From a virus: a DNA stretch of 39,218 bases. Shown piece after piece: positions 30,140-37,869 of the stretch. Each line of letters starts with the position of its first letter. The first letter of the stretch is position 1. The position numbers were made by a program, and so were the translations under genes. Where the stretch lies: positions 1 to 39,218 of the IMG/VR virus record IMGVR_UViG_3300044634_003656. The stretch is one strand, 5' to 3'. The notes under the pieces were generated by a model, which did no database searches, was not told the origin of the DNA, and saw only the letters and a program-made list of their open reading frames with translations.

Positions 30140-30321
30140 GCCGCCACCCTCTGATCCGGCGCATGTCGCACGACCTGCAAAAACAAGTGCGCGACACGCT
30201 CGCCGCCCAGGAGACCGACATCCTCAAGCAGATCACCGAGGAGCTCCAAGAGAGCCGCGAGACCGGCGAACCCGTCACCATGGAATTTACCATCACCCTG
30301 CAAATCCAACACACCCCATGA
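30136..30321 (+). CDS. Small hypothetical protein (61 aa)
   Basis: A 61-residue protein with a long amphipathic helix (HDLQKQVRDTLAAQETDILK) and a short beta end (VTMEFTITLQIQH). Coupled by ATGA overlaps on both sides. No family recognised. Confidence 0.4.
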   Translation: MSRHPLIRRMSHDLQKQVRDTLAAQETDILKQITEELQESRETGEPVTMEFTITLQIQHTP

Positions 30322-30596
30322 CCGAACGCGCTCAACTGAGCCTGATGCTCGGAGACCCAGGGGTGTTGCTCGCGGGATTCGCGGAACGATCCCAGAGGCT
30401 CCAGGGCATCCTCCGCCAAGCAGGCTACCAGAGGCGAGGAGGAGTTTCCGGTCAAGGCCTGCGCCTTGTGTCTCGCGTGGCCCGTGCCGCCGGGTTGCGC
30501 GACTGGACGAACACAAACACTTGGGCGGACTACGACGCTCTGATCGCCGCCGTCTCCACACAAATCCAATCACACACCACCACCCACACCCCATGA
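30318..30596 (+). CDS. Small hypothetical protein (92 aa)
   Basis: A 92-residue protein (MTERAQLSLMLGDPGVLLAG) with a basic centre YQRRGGVSGQGLRLVSRVAR and a His/Thr-rich C-terminus. ATGA overlaps on both sides show coupling in the early operon. Unknown function; its basic region might contact nucleic acid. Confidence 0.4.
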   Translation: MTERAQLSLMLGDPGVLLAGFAERSQRLQGILRQAGYQRRGGVSGQGLRLVSRVARAAGLRDWTNTNTWADYDALIAAVSTQIQSHTTTHTP

Positions 30597-30880
30597 CAAG
30601 CGAAGCCATTCAACTCATCTGGACCGAACGGGAGCGCCAGCTCGCGCTCGGTTACGACGCCGCACACGACGACAAACGCCCGGAGGGCGCGCTCGTGGAC
30701 GCCGCCCTCTGCCACGCCATGACCCCGCAAGGGCACAACGTCGCCATCGCCAAAAAGCTCTGGCCGTATGCGTCGAAATTCACACCCGCCCCCACGCAGA
30801 AAGAGGCGTTGATCCGGGCCGCCGCGCTCCTGCTCGCTGAGATCGAGCGGATGCTGCGCAAAGAAGGGGGCGCGAAATGA
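30593..30880 (+). CDS. Conserved phage protein, 'ERxRQ...GYxxxHDD' family
   Basis: A 95-residue all-helical protein with the recognisable pattern TERERQLALGYDAAHDD, then ALVDAALCHAM, a Trp-containing KLWPYASKFTPAPTQKEA and ALIRAAALLLAEIERMLR. From memory this arrangement is widespread in phages and prophages, usually unannotated, and resembles small NTP-pyrophosphatase-like helical bundles; I do not claim that activity. It ends in KEGGAK with the GGGGGCGCGAAATGA junction that recurs downstream. Confidence 0.65.
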   Translation: MTSEAIQLIWTERERQLALGYDAAHDDKRPEGALVDAALCHAMTPQGHNVAIAKKLWPYASKFTPAPTQKEALIRAAALLLAEIERMLRKEGGAK

Positions 30881-31062
30881 GCGAGGAGTTGAGCGCGGTT
30901 TTGTGTTTGGCAAGCCTCTTGTCCGTTGGATTTGTCTGTGGGCGTGTTGCCTACCTACTAGGTTTTTCGCGAGGTTTTTCGCGAGGTTTCAACGAGGGTT
31001 GGGATGAGCGCACACGTTGTTGCCGGCATTGTTACGACAAAGAGGAAGGGGGCGCGCAATGA
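30877..31062 (+). CDS. Small membrane protein with glycine-rich repeats
   Basis: A 61-residue protein. One hydrophobic helix (LCLASLLSVGFVCGRVAYLL) is followed by GFSRGFSRGFNEGW, encoded by a tandem 12-base repeat (TTTTTCGCGAGG) near 30961-30990, then a Cys/His-rich tail CCRHCYDKEEGGAQ. Similar one-helix plus G-x-x-x-G proteins are common in phage early operons. Start at ATG 30877 overlaps the preceding stop. Role unknown. Confidence 0.5.
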   Translation: MSEELSAVLCLASLLSVGFVCGRVAYLLGFSRGFSRGFNEGWDERTRCCRHCYDKEEGGAQ

Positions 31063-31379
31063 GAGACCGACCTACACCGGAGACGGATGCGCTCGAACGC
31101 TGCCAAGACATTCACTGGAAAGCGTCACCCCGTAACCCCCTATTTTTAATTAGGGAGGCGCTCGACCAAATGAGAGCCTTGGCTCGCAAACTGGAGCGCG
31201 AGCGCGATGAGGCGAGGGAAAAGCTACAGGCCGCAGAAAAGCCCGCCACCGAGGACGACTTAACTCCGCCCGCCATTCGGCAAATGTGGGCCAACGTGGA
31301 TGCCAAGATGATCGCCGCCGGATTCCAGAAGGGCGAATACGGGCTTTGGTTGTGGCCCAAAAAGGAGGGCGCGCAATGA
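31059..31379 (+). CDS. Conserved phage coiled-coil protein
   Basis: A 106-residue protein. It opens MRDRPTPETDALERCQDIHW and contains a charged coiled coil (RALARKLERERDEAREKLQA), the 'TPETDA ... LERERDEAR' combination I recall from many prophage proteins of unknown role. The C-terminus QKGEYGLWLWPKKEGAQ is W-rich. It ends in the same GGAGGGCGCGCAATGA-type junction as its neighbours. Confidence 0.55.
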   Translation: MRDRPTPETDALERCQDIHWKASPRNPLFLIREALDQMRALARKLERERDEAREKLQAAEKPATEDDLTPPAIRQMWANVDAKMIAAGFQKGEYGLWLWPKKEGAQ

Positions 31380-31459
31380 CCCCGGACACAATCGACTTGC
31401 TCACCATCCCGGCGGCTCTTTTGGCCTTGGCCTACCTGTTCGCCTTTCACGCCGACTAA
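31376..31459 (+). CDS. Membrane miniprotein (27 aa)
   Basis: ATG 31376 overlaps the preceding stop, with AAGGAGG seven bases upstream, a strong translational context. The 27-residue product is MTPDTIDLLTIPAALLALAY followed by LFAFHAD: nearly all one transmembrane helix. It is below usual gene-calling limits. The following 114 bases to SSB hold no clear gene or strong promoter. Confidence 0.45.
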   Translation: MTPDTIDLLTIPAALLALAYLFAFHAD

Positions 31460-31573
31460 CCCCTTTACCTCTGCGGGCAAAACGCCGGGCGCGTGCCTCC
31501 CTGTGAGCTGTGAAGCGCGTCTTCCGAGCCGACCGGCTTGGACGCAGAGACCTTTCAAAACAACACCAACACC

Positions 31574-32014
31574 ATGCCAAATCTCAACAAAGTCATGCTC
31601 ATTGGGAACCTCACACGGGACCCTGAACTTCGCCGCACGCCCCGCGGCACCGCCGTCACCCAGATCGGGCTGGCGGTCAATCGCTCGTGGAAAAACGACG
31701 CGGGCGAGCAACAGGAGGAAACCACGTTTGTGGACGTCGAGTTCTTCGGACGCACCGCCGAGGTGGCCAAGGAATACCTCGCCAAAGGCCGGAGCGTTTA
31801 CGTCGAAGGCCGTCTCAAGCTGGACCAATGGGACGACAAGGACACCGGCCAGAAACGCCAGAAAATGCGGGTCATCGGCGAGACGCTCCAGATGCTCGGG
31901 GGCCGACCGGCCAACACCGGCGGGCAAACCGCCCCGGCGCCCGCGCCTGGATCGACCCGGCCCACCCGGCCAGCGCCGCCGCAAGACGACCACGAGGACG
32001 ACATCCCGTTTTAA
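31574..32014 (+). CDS. ssb: Single-stranded DNA-binding protein
   Basis: A 146-residue SSB. The OB-fold is complete: NKVMLIGNLTRDPELRRTPR, QIGLAVNRSW, FVDVEFFGRTAEVAKEYLAK (residue ~55-75), GRSVYVEGRLKLDQWDDKDT and MRVIGETLQMLG. A Pro/Gly/Thr linker leads to the acidic tip DDHEDDIPF, the conserved hook for replication partners. It coats single-stranded DNA during replication. ATG 31574 lacks Shine-Dalgarno (CACCAACACC upstream), unlike the preceding early genes. Confidence 0.97.
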   Translation: MPNLNKVMLIGNLTRDPELRRTPRGTAVTQIGLAVNRSWKNDAGEQQEETTFVDVEFFGRTAEVAKEYLAKGRSVYVEGRLKLDQWDDKDTGQKRQKMRVIGETLQMLGGRPANTGGQTAPAPAPGSTRPTRPAPPQDDHEDDIPF

Positions 32015-32048
32015 GCGCAACCCCCGCGCAGAAACCCCACTCCACGCA

Positions 32049-32324
32049 ATGCTTCGAATCACTCTCGAACTCATCCCGCGCGGCGACGAAAGCCGCAAGC
32101 GGATCATCGGCACGCTTGAAATTGAAAACACAGGCGACCATCCCAAACACCCCGTTTTGGCTCATTACAGATACACAATGACCGGCCCGTGTCACGGCGG
32201 CGGAGTGGACCTTTGGCACTCAGGAACGCTGCGAGATGTTCAGCGCCATCGCGGTTACTGGGCACACGTTAAAGACGTTTTCCTCGCCGTCGATTGCGAG
32301 CCGCAGCCGGTTGAACCCCTGTGA
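32049..32324 (+). CDS. Conserved small phage protein (91 aa)
   Basis: A 91-residue protein, MLRITLELIPRGDESRKRII then GTLEIENTGDHPKHPVLAHY, all-beta, with a WHSGTLRDVQRHRGYWAHVK end. The pattern 'LIPxGDExxxRxIGxxEIxNxG' and a terminal 'HxRxxGxWxL' resembles phage small proteins placed between SSB and terminase; no function is known. It overlaps the GTG start of TerL by 4 bases. Confidence 0.55.
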   Translation: MLRITLELIPRGDESRKRIIGTLEIENTGDHPKHPVLAHYRYTMTGPCHGGGVDLWHSGTLRDVQRHRGYWAHVKDVFLAVDCEPQPVEPL

Positions 32325-34033
32325 TCCCGCCTTTTAAACCGCACCCCATGGTGCCCATCCCGGCAGAGGCCGAGATCGACGCGCTGATCCGGCGCGTCGG
32401 CATCGACCGGGCCGCCGTGATGCTGGCCGAATACGAGGCCACCCGGTTGGAGCGGATCCGCAAATCGATCGAGGACCCGTTCCATCACGGCTTTGTCATC
32501 GAACCCTCGTGGCGGGATGCCGACCGGCTCCTGTCCGAGGGCGCCGGATTGCTGTGCATTTTCGGCGGGAACCGCGCAGGCAAGACCGAGTATTGCGTGC
32601 GCAAAGCCGTGCAGACGTTGGTGAACGGATTCGACAAACGGGTGCTCATCCTGCACGAGGCCGAGCCCACCAGCATCGAGCTCCATCACAAGGGCGTTTA
32701 CAAATACCTCCCCAACGAATGGCGCGGGCTCAAGCGGAGTCAGACGGCCAACATCAAATACGACGACAAGAACGGCTTCTCGAACAACAAGTTCACCACG
32801 CCCAACGGCGGGGTGTGCATGTTCGGGTGTTACTACCAGGACCCGCGCATTTACGAGGGGCTCGCGTTTGATCTCATCATCGGGGACGAGAACATGCCGC
32901 TCCGGTGGTTGGAGGGGCTCAAGCGGGGATTGGCCGACCGGAACGGGAAATTCCTCTGGCCGTACACCGCGATTGACGGGATGACCCCCGCTATCAAGGA
33001 CGTCACCTCCGGGGCCGTCACGATGCAGAGTCTGCCGGTCGATCCGGCCGTGTTGTCGCCGGAAGAGATCCACGTCGAGGACTGTCCGCCGGGCCACATG
33101 CCCTACATTCAAAAAGGCGCGGGCGCGAACAACTGGATCATCTACTTCCATTCCAAGCTGAATCCGTTCTGCAACTACACGCGCCTGGTTGAGGACTACG
33201 GGCACAAGGAGAAGGTCGTGCGGGAACGCCGGTTCTACGGGTATGCGCGGAACACGATCCGCACGACGTTCCCGAAGTTCGGCGCGCACAACATCATCGA
33301 CGAACGGCTCGTGCCGCAGAAGGATGTGAGCCGCTACTTGATCCTCGACCCCGCGGGGGCCCGGAACTTCTTCCTGATCTGGGTGGCGGTGGACAACGCC
33401 GGGCGGCATTTCGTTTATCGGGAATGGCCGGACATGCCCAGGCACGGCGAATGGGCGTTGCCCAGCGAGGATTCGCGGAAATGGGACGGCGCGCCCGGTC
33501 CGGCTCAGCCCGCGCTCGGGCACGGGGTGAAGGAATACAAGCGGATGATCCTGGAGGAGGAAGGCAACCGCTGGACGGGCACGGCGTGGGACGAGAAAGG
33601 CGAGTGGATCGATACCCGTTACATCGATCCCCGGTCTGGCTCCGCGCAGTCGGTGGCGGAAGACAGCGGCGGCACGTCGCTGATCGACCGGTTCGCCGAT
33701 GAACAGACCGACGCGAAGGGCGTTGTGGATGGGCCCTCGCTGTATTTCCTCCCGGCTCCAGGCTTGCGGGAGGAGGAAGGTCTGGGGGCGATCAACAGCC
33801 TCCTGGACTTCGACCGCACGGCGCCCATCACGGCGCTGGTGAACGAACCCAAGCTCTACGTGTCGCGCCGCTGCGCGAACGTGATATGGGCGATGCAGAA
33901 CTACACAGGGCACGACGGCGAGAAAGCCGCGTGCAAAGACCCGATCGATTGCCTGCGCTACATGGCGACGGCCGATCTTCAACACACCCCGGCAGATCAA
34001 CTCAAAGGCTTCGGTTCCCGAGGCTCGTACTGA
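32321..34033 (+). CDS. terL: Large terminase subunit (TerL)
   Basis: A 570-residue protein if GTG 32321 is used, 561 from ATG 32348; the GTG overlaps the upstream stop and is slightly preferred. N-terminal ATPase: Walker A FGGNRAGKTEYC at about residues 82-93, Walker B-type LIIGDENMP (~186-194), and a GLADRNGKFLWPYTA coupling segment. C-terminal nuclease: ILDPAGARNFFLIWVAVDNA with the catalytic-type Asp, and DCLRYM near the end. It cuts concatemers and pumps DNA into the prohead through the portal. No obvious small terminase precedes it, which is unusual. It opens the packaging/head block. Confidence 0.92.
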   Translation: MIPPFKPHPMVPIPAEAEIDALIRRVGIDRAAVMLAEYEATRLERIRKSIEDPFHHGFVIEPSWRDADRLLSEGAGLLCIFGGNRAGKTEYCVRKAVQTLVNGFDKRVLILHEAEPTSIELHHKGVYKYLPNEWRGLKRSQTANIKYDDKNGFSNNKFTTPNGGVCMFGCYYQDPRIYEGLAFDLIIGDENMPLRWLEGLKRGLADRNGKFLWPYTAIDGMTPAIKDVTSGAVTMQSLPVDPAVLSPEEIHVEDCPPGHMPYIQKGAGANNWIIYFHSKLNPFCNYTRLVEDYGHKEKVVRERRFYGYARNTIRTTFPKFGAHNIIDERLVPQKDVSRYLILDPAGARNFFLIWVAVDNAGRHFVYREWPDMPRHGEWALPSEDSRKWDGAPGPAQPALGHGVKEYKRMILEEEGNRWTGTAWDEKGEWIDTRYIDPRSGSAQSVAEDSGGTSLIDRFADEQTDAKGVVDGPSLYFLPAPGLREEEGLGAINSLLDFDRTAPITALVNEPKLYVSRRCANVIWAMQNYTGHDGEKAACKDPIDCLRYMATADLQHTPADQLKGFGSRGSY

Positions 34034-34036
34034 AAA

Positions 34037-34234
34037 ATGAACACACCCGAACTCATGCGGCGGCGCGACGTCATCGCGCTGATGGAACGCTCCGGATTCC
34101 CCAATGCGGAGTATGTGATCGAACGCCTGATCGCCACCGGGGCGTTGCCTCGCAAAACATTGCCCATCCCCGGCACCCGTGGATGGTATCTCAAAACCGA
34201 CGTGCTGCGCGTCCTTGGAATCAACCCACAATGA
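34037..34234 (+). CDS. Small winged-helix-like DNA-binding protein
   Basis: A 65-residue protein: MNTPELMRRRDVIALMERSG then YVIERLIATGALPRKTLP and TRGWYLKTDVLRVLG. The two helices, hairpin wing and final helix match the excisionase/MerR-like mini-HTH fold. It follows TerL after 3 bases and overlaps the next gene. It could be a packaging-site recognition protein (small-terminase role) or a regulator; sequence does not decide. Confidence 0.5.
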   Translation: MNTPELMRRRDVIALMERSGFPNAEYVIERLIATGALPRKTLPIPGTRGWYLKTDVLRVLGINPQ

Positions 34235-34596
34235 AAACAACCACCCGTAAAAAACCCATGCGTAAACCCGGGACCAAACCCGGGACCAAACCCGACCGGC
34301 CGGTGATCCGGCTGACCGGCGAACAGCGGCTCTCGGATGAGGAACTCCACGATGCGCTCTGCCAACTGCACGAGGGGCATCCGGTGCTGCTCGCGGTGCG
34401 GCAGATCCTCACCGAACACGTTGAGAACGCCATGAGCCAGGTGAGCCGTCCGGAGCTGGCGGAGTCGCCCGGGGCGCTGTCGCACACGGCGGGCGGGTTG
34501 GAATGGCTGCGGTTTTTGGCGCAGGATTTCGAGGATGTGCGGGCGGGCCTGCGCGCCACCCGCCGCAGCGCGGCGCAACCGGAGGAGGGGGTATGA
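34231..34596 (+). CDS. Hypothetical protein (121 aa) with Lys-Pro-Gly-Thr repeat
   Basis: A 121-residue protein. The basic N-terminus has a tandem KPGTKPGTKPDRP coded by CCCGGGACCAAA repeats (~34267-34294); the remainder is helical (SDEELHDALCQLHEGHPVLL; EHVENAMSQVSRPELAESPG). Tail EGV* lies at the repeated gene-end junction. A basic tail plus helical oligomer could suit DNA binding; unproven. Confidence 0.45.
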   Translation: MKTTTRKKPMRKPGTKPGTKPDRPVIRLTGEQRLSDEELHDALCQLHEGHPVLLAVRQILTEHVENAMSQVSRPELAESPGALSHTAGGLEWLRFLAQDFEDVRAGLRATRRSAAQPEEGV

Positions 34597-34892
34597 GCGA
34601 GGCAAACGATTTTGACCTGATCGCGGTGACGTTGATGCGGGTGCAGAGTTCAACGATTTACGTGGAGGTGCCCAAAGGGTGGACACCGGCTCTGTGGCAA
34701 CTGCGGATGCTTGCGGAGCCGTTGAACGCGATGGTCCCTGACAGCGTGCGTCGGTGGTCTGAGATTAAGGATACCGTCCTGCCGCACAACTGGTATCCGA
34801 TGAGAGAGGGCTCTCTTACTCCCCACCAAGTCGACGGTCGACCGCTGATTGCCAAGCTGCCGACTGCGGCGCAAGCGGAGGAGGGCGTATGA
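34593..34892 (+). CDS. Tandem paralogue A (99 aa)
   Basis: A 99-residue protein. It shares with the next gene the blocks RVQ...(Y)VxVPKGWxPxxxxLxML(A) and DxRPLIAKLP (here VEVPKGWTPALWQLRMLAEP and QVDGRPLIAKLP), so the two arose by duplication. Upstream GGAGGAGGGG gives a good ribosome site. Function unknown; no relation to known virion proteins seen. Confidence 0.55.
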   Translation: MSEANDFDLIAVTLMRVQSSTIYVEVPKGWTPALWQLRMLAEPLNAMVPDSVRRWSEIKDTVLPHNWYPMREGSLTPHQVDGRPLIAKLPTAAQAEEGV

Positions 34893-35269
34893 GCGAGGAG
34901 GAGGTGGATTACATCTTGTTGCACGTCAGCCGGGTGCAGGTGGATGACTATTGCGTGGCGGTCCCAAAAGGCTGGTGGCCATCGTATCAAGAGCTGCAAA
35001 TGCTTGCGCCCGCTCTGGAGAAGATGCGGCCTGAACACCTTACGACATGGCGCAACATGAACAACTCCATCAGCGGCGAAGGCTGGGATCCATTACAGAA
35101 AACTTCTGGAACTCCCTACCACATCGACGCCCGGCCACTCATTGCGAAGTTGCCACCCAGGTATGATCCGGAGGAGCTGAAGGAGTTGATCGAAGAGGGA
35201 ACAAAGGCGTGGGCTGATGTTCCAGACGCGGCGGCTTGGGTAAGGGAGCTCAGAGGAGGGAAGCCTTGA
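34889..35269 (+). CDS. Tandem paralogue B (126 aa)
   Basis: A 126-residue protein, the longer copy: VAVPKGWWPSYQELQMLAPA and HIDARPLIAKLPPRYDPEEL, plus an extra C-terminal helix (ELIEEGTKAWADVPDAAAWV). The 31 bases around its start (34868-34898) match those around the start of copy A (34572-34602) with two differences, fixing this as a gene-plus-junction duplication. Function unknown. Confidence 0.55.
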   Translation: MSEEEVDYILLHVSRVQVDDYCVAVPKGWWPSYQELQMLAPALEKMRPEHLTTWRNMNNSISGEGWDPLQKTSGTPYHIDARPLIAKLPPRYDPEELKELIEEGTKAWADVPDAAAWVRELRGGKP

Positions 35270-35291
35270 CTGCCAGCATTTCCGCCCCGGT

Positions 35292-35540
35292 TTGGCGCAA
35301 GGTCAACAGCCCTCGAATAGCTCGTGCGGGGTCGACCTCGACAAGCTCGATTGGTCGAACTGGTGGACGGACAGCCTCCACGGGGTTCATTACCTCAAGG
35401 TGAAAGAGCCCAGGTGGGGAACGGTTCAGCGCGTTTACTGTAAGCACGCCAACGCCCCGCGTGTGGGGGTTCGGAACGGCACGTTGTGCTGGCTCATCGA
35501 CATCCCGAAATCTGTTTCGGGATCATCCTCGCCGCCATGA
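35292..35540 (+). CDS. Possible protein (82 aa), uncertain start
   Basis: A frame opening at TTG 35292 gives SSCGVDLDKLDWSNWWTDSL, then HGVHYLKVKEPRWGTVQRVY and RNGTLCWLID, a plausible beta-rich protein sequence. There is no Shine-Dalgarno before the TTG, and the 22-base gap after paralogue B holds no better start in frame. It may be a decayed gene or have a start I cannot identify. Confidence 0.3.
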   Translation: MAQGQQPSNSSCGVDLDKLDWSNWWTDSLHGVHYLKVKEPRWGTVQRVYCKHANAPRVGVRNGTLCWLIDIPKSVSGSSSPP

Positions 35541-35823
35541 ACTGTTAAGCATTCCTTGACAGCTCTCCGAGGATTCCTCGGCAACTCACCCGCCAAAGGC
35601 GCAGGGCTTTCATGCTCTGCGCCTTTTGTCGTTCCAGGGGCTAACGAGCATTGTTTTCCCGGTTTTCCGTTGTTCTCAGGGCGGCGGCTTGAAGGGGCCT
35701 CGGGCAATCCCCCATTGCTCCCCTCATGCCGAAGTTTCTGCGCGCACTTCCCATTGCTTCCCGCCTTCACGGCCGGGTCGCCCCAAGCGCGTTGACCCAC
35801 TCAACCCCTTGGAGGGTTTCTCC
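35541..35823. promoter_or_regulatory. Control gap before the head genes
   Basis: 283 bases without a convincing gene. It holds an intrinsic terminator (35595-35627) and, near the end, GGAGG at 35811 serving scaffold ATG 35824. It separates early/packaging genes from the head genes, so a late promoter is expected downstream of the terminator; I cannot name its boxes. A TTGACA at 35556 lacks a matching -10. Confidence 0.45.
35595..35627 (+). terminator. Intrinsic terminator before scaffold gene
   Basis: AAAGGCGCAGGGC (35595-35607), loop TTTCAT, and GCTCTGCGCCTTT (35614-35626) pair over 13 bp with one G-U, ending in TTTT. A clear intrinsic terminator for rightward transcription, separating the terminase unit from the head unit. 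Confidence 0.8.
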
Positions 35824-36849
35824 ATGACCAACGATCTCATCGCTTTGCTCGACCCGCAGGAACGCGAGTTCCTCGCCCAGCAAACCACAGCAGAAAATCC
35901 GACCACTCCGGCCGATGTTCAAGATCCGACCGATCCGACGGATCAGCCCGATCCGACCGATCTTCAGGAGCCGACCCCGGAAGCCGAGCCAGAACAGAAG
36001 GCCCAGCCCGAGGAGGAAGACGACATCGCCGAGAACGATCCGCGCGCCATCGCCAAGATGCTCAAGCGGATCAACAAACTCACGGCCCGCGCTAAGACTG
36101 CCGAGGAGACCTCCGCGAAAGCGGTGTCCGATGCGGTGGCGGAACGCGAGGCCCGCATCGCCGAGCTGGAAGCCAAGCTCACCCAAACCACCCCGGCCTC
36201 TCCTGCCGAGGCGCCCGTGCCGACGTCTGCGGAAACCCCGCTGGCCCACGTCGAGAACGCCGCGCAACTCCAGGAAGAAATCGCCCGAGCCAAACGCATC
36301 CGCGCGTGGGCCATCACGCACTGGGACGGTGTTGACCCGGAAACGGGCGATCCCGTGGAAGTGCCCGACGGCAACGGCGGCACCCGAGTAGCCACGGCGG
36401 CGGAGATCCGCAGCCATTTCTCGCGGTGCGACGAGGTGCTCAACGAACACGCCCCGGCGCGAGCGGAGTTTCTCCGGCAACGCACCGAACAAATCGAGCT
36501 GGCGCGCACGGAGTATCCGGCGCTCTTCGACACGAAGAGCGACGAACACCGGCTTTTCCAGCAAGTGCTCCAGGCGTTGCCCGAGATTCGGCGCTTCGCC
36601 GATCCCGAGGTGTTCGTGGGCGAATGGCTCGAAGGTCACCGGGCCCGGATGCAGCGCGGCGAAACGCCCAAGCCCACACCCATCAAACAACCCGAGCGCG
36701 CACCTGCTGCGCCGGTCACCAAAACGCCCGTGCCCAAAGTCGCCACCGACAAACTGGTGAGGACCAAGGCCCTTGAAGAAGTGTTCCAGAGCGGCGGCAG
36801 CGCCGACGCGATCGAGCGGTTCTTCTTGGCCACAGCGAGCCGGGCATAA
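35824..36849 (+). CDS. Capsid scaffold protein
   Basis: A 341-residue protein from ATG 35824, with GGAGG 8 bases upstream. An acidic, Pro/Asp-rich N-terminus contains DPTDPTDQPDPTDLQEPTPE, then EEEDDIAENDPRAIAKMLKR and a long coiled coil (AKTAEETSAKAVSDAVAERE), a disordered PxPT region, and a C-terminal basic helix (APVTKTPVPKVATDKLVRTK). Acidic N-terminus, coiled coil and position just before the capsid gene are the hallmarks of phage scaffolding proteins, which template prohead assembly. It ends 15 bases before the capsid ATG. Confidence 0.75.
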   Translation: MTNDLIALLDPQEREFLAQQTTAENPTTPADVQDPTDPTDQPDPTDLQEPTPEAEPEQKAQPEEEDDIAENDPRAIAKMLKRINKLTARAKTAEETSAKAVSDAVAEREARIAELEAKLTQTTPASPAEAPVPTSAETPLAHVENAAQLQEEIARAKRIRAWAITHWDGVDPETGDPVEVPDGNGGTRVATAAEIRSHFSRCDEVLNEHAPARAEFLRQRTEQIELARTEYPALFDTKSDEHRLFQQVLQALPEIRRFADPEVFVGEWLEGHRARMQRGETPKPTPIKQPERAPAAPVTKTPVPKVATDKLVRTKALEEVFQSGGSADAIERFFLATASRA

Positions 36850-36864
36850 CCAGACCCTGTTTCT

Positions 36865-37866
36865 ATGCCTTACACCAACCAAGTCGCCCAAGTCGGCGCA
36901 CGCGAGGATCTCTCCGACATCCTCGCCGTGGCCGATGCCAAGCAAATGCCTTTCATGTCGAAGCTGCCGAAAGGCGACACTCCGACCAACATCATCTACT
37001 CCTTCCAGGTGGACCGCTACGCGGACCCGAAGGCGGGCGGGGTGCCCGACGGCAAAGACGTCGACACCTTCTCCAACTCCGCCGAACGCCGGGCCCGTCT
37101 CAGCGCCCGGTGCGAGGTCTACCGTGAAGCGCCCATGGTGGGCTTCATCGCCGAGAACGTGCAGACCGTCGCGGGAGTTCCCGAGCGCGAGTTTGCCCGC
37201 GCCAAGCGCAAGAGCATGTACGAGATCAAGCGCAACATGGAGATTGCGATGCTCTCCAACCAGGAGTCCGCAGAGGACAACGGGCAGGACGGCAGCAAAC
37301 AGCGCGGCTTCCAGAAATGGGTGCAGTCCGCCGTGCAGACCGATCTGCCCATCACCGACGCGGCTTATCGCACCCCGGCGGCGAGCATCTACAGCGGCGC
37401 AATGACGGACTTCGACGAGGACGATTTCCGCGCCATTCTCCAGAGCCGTTACGAGCAGACCGGCGTTGCCAAGGAACTCGTGTTGTTCGCGGGCACCCAG
37501 GTCAAAAACGCCATCACCGACTTCGGTCGGTATGCGCCGAACAAGGCGAGCAACACCGTGATCCGCCAATTCAACGGCGAGCTCAAGGACCGCGCCTTTG
37601 TGACGGCGATCGACCTCTACGAAGGCGACTACGGGGTGGTTGAAATCATCCCCGACCTGTTCGTCGGCGCCACCACGGGGGGCGGCACGCCCAACATGAA
37701 ACACGCGGCCCTGGTGGACATGGAGTTCATCGAGCTGCGCACCCACACCGCGCCTTACTTCCGGCCCTTGCCCGACGGTGGCGGCGGCCCTCGCGGCGTC
37801 ATCGACGCCATCGTGTCCCTCTGCGTCACCAGCCCTCTTGCCCACGGTAAAATCGCCGCTTCCTAA
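36865..37866 (+). CDS. Major capsid protein (DUF5309/SU10-like, HK97-fold type)
   Basis: A 333-residue protein. N-terminal REDLSDILAVADAKQMPFMS, a central EFARAKRKSMYEIKRNMEIA spine-like helix, a loop with DITDxxYRTPAASIY-type sequence, and the terminal segment DLFVGATTGGG then HAALVDMEFIELRTHTAPYF match DUF5309-type capsid proteins. It forms the icosahedral shell. It lies between the scaffold and a decoration-like gene. ATG 36865 has GTTTCT before it and no Shine-Dalgarno, which is notable for what should be the most highly expressed protein. Confidence 0.85.
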   Translation: MPYTNQVAQVGAREDLSDILAVADAKQMPFMSKLPKGDTPTNIIYSFQVDRYADPKAGGVPDGKDVDTFSNSAERRARLSARCEVYREAPMVGFIAENVQTVAGVPEREFARAKRKSMYEIKRNMEIAMLSNQESAEDNGQDGSKQRGFQKWVQSAVQTDLPITDAAYRTPAASIYSGAMTDFDEDDFRAILQSRYEQTGVAKELVLFAGTQVKNAITDFGRYAPNKASNTVIRQFNGELKDRAFVTAIDLYEGDYGVVEIIPDLFVGATTGGGTPNMKHAALVDMEFIELRTHTAPYFRPLPDGGGGPRGVIDAIVSLCVTSPLAHGKIAAS

Positions 37867-37869
37867 GTT

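Noticed and set aside
28276-30609. A 777-codon minus-strand frame
   Set aside because: Lies opposite dnaB and small coupled genes whose plus-strand products are recognisable.
32255-34240. A 661-codon minus-strand frame
   Set aside because: Antisense to TerL, which has clear Walker motifs.
35556-35590. A sigma70-type promoter at TTGACA 35556
   Set aside because: No TATAAT-like element at 16-18 bases spacing, and a terminator follows within 40 bases.
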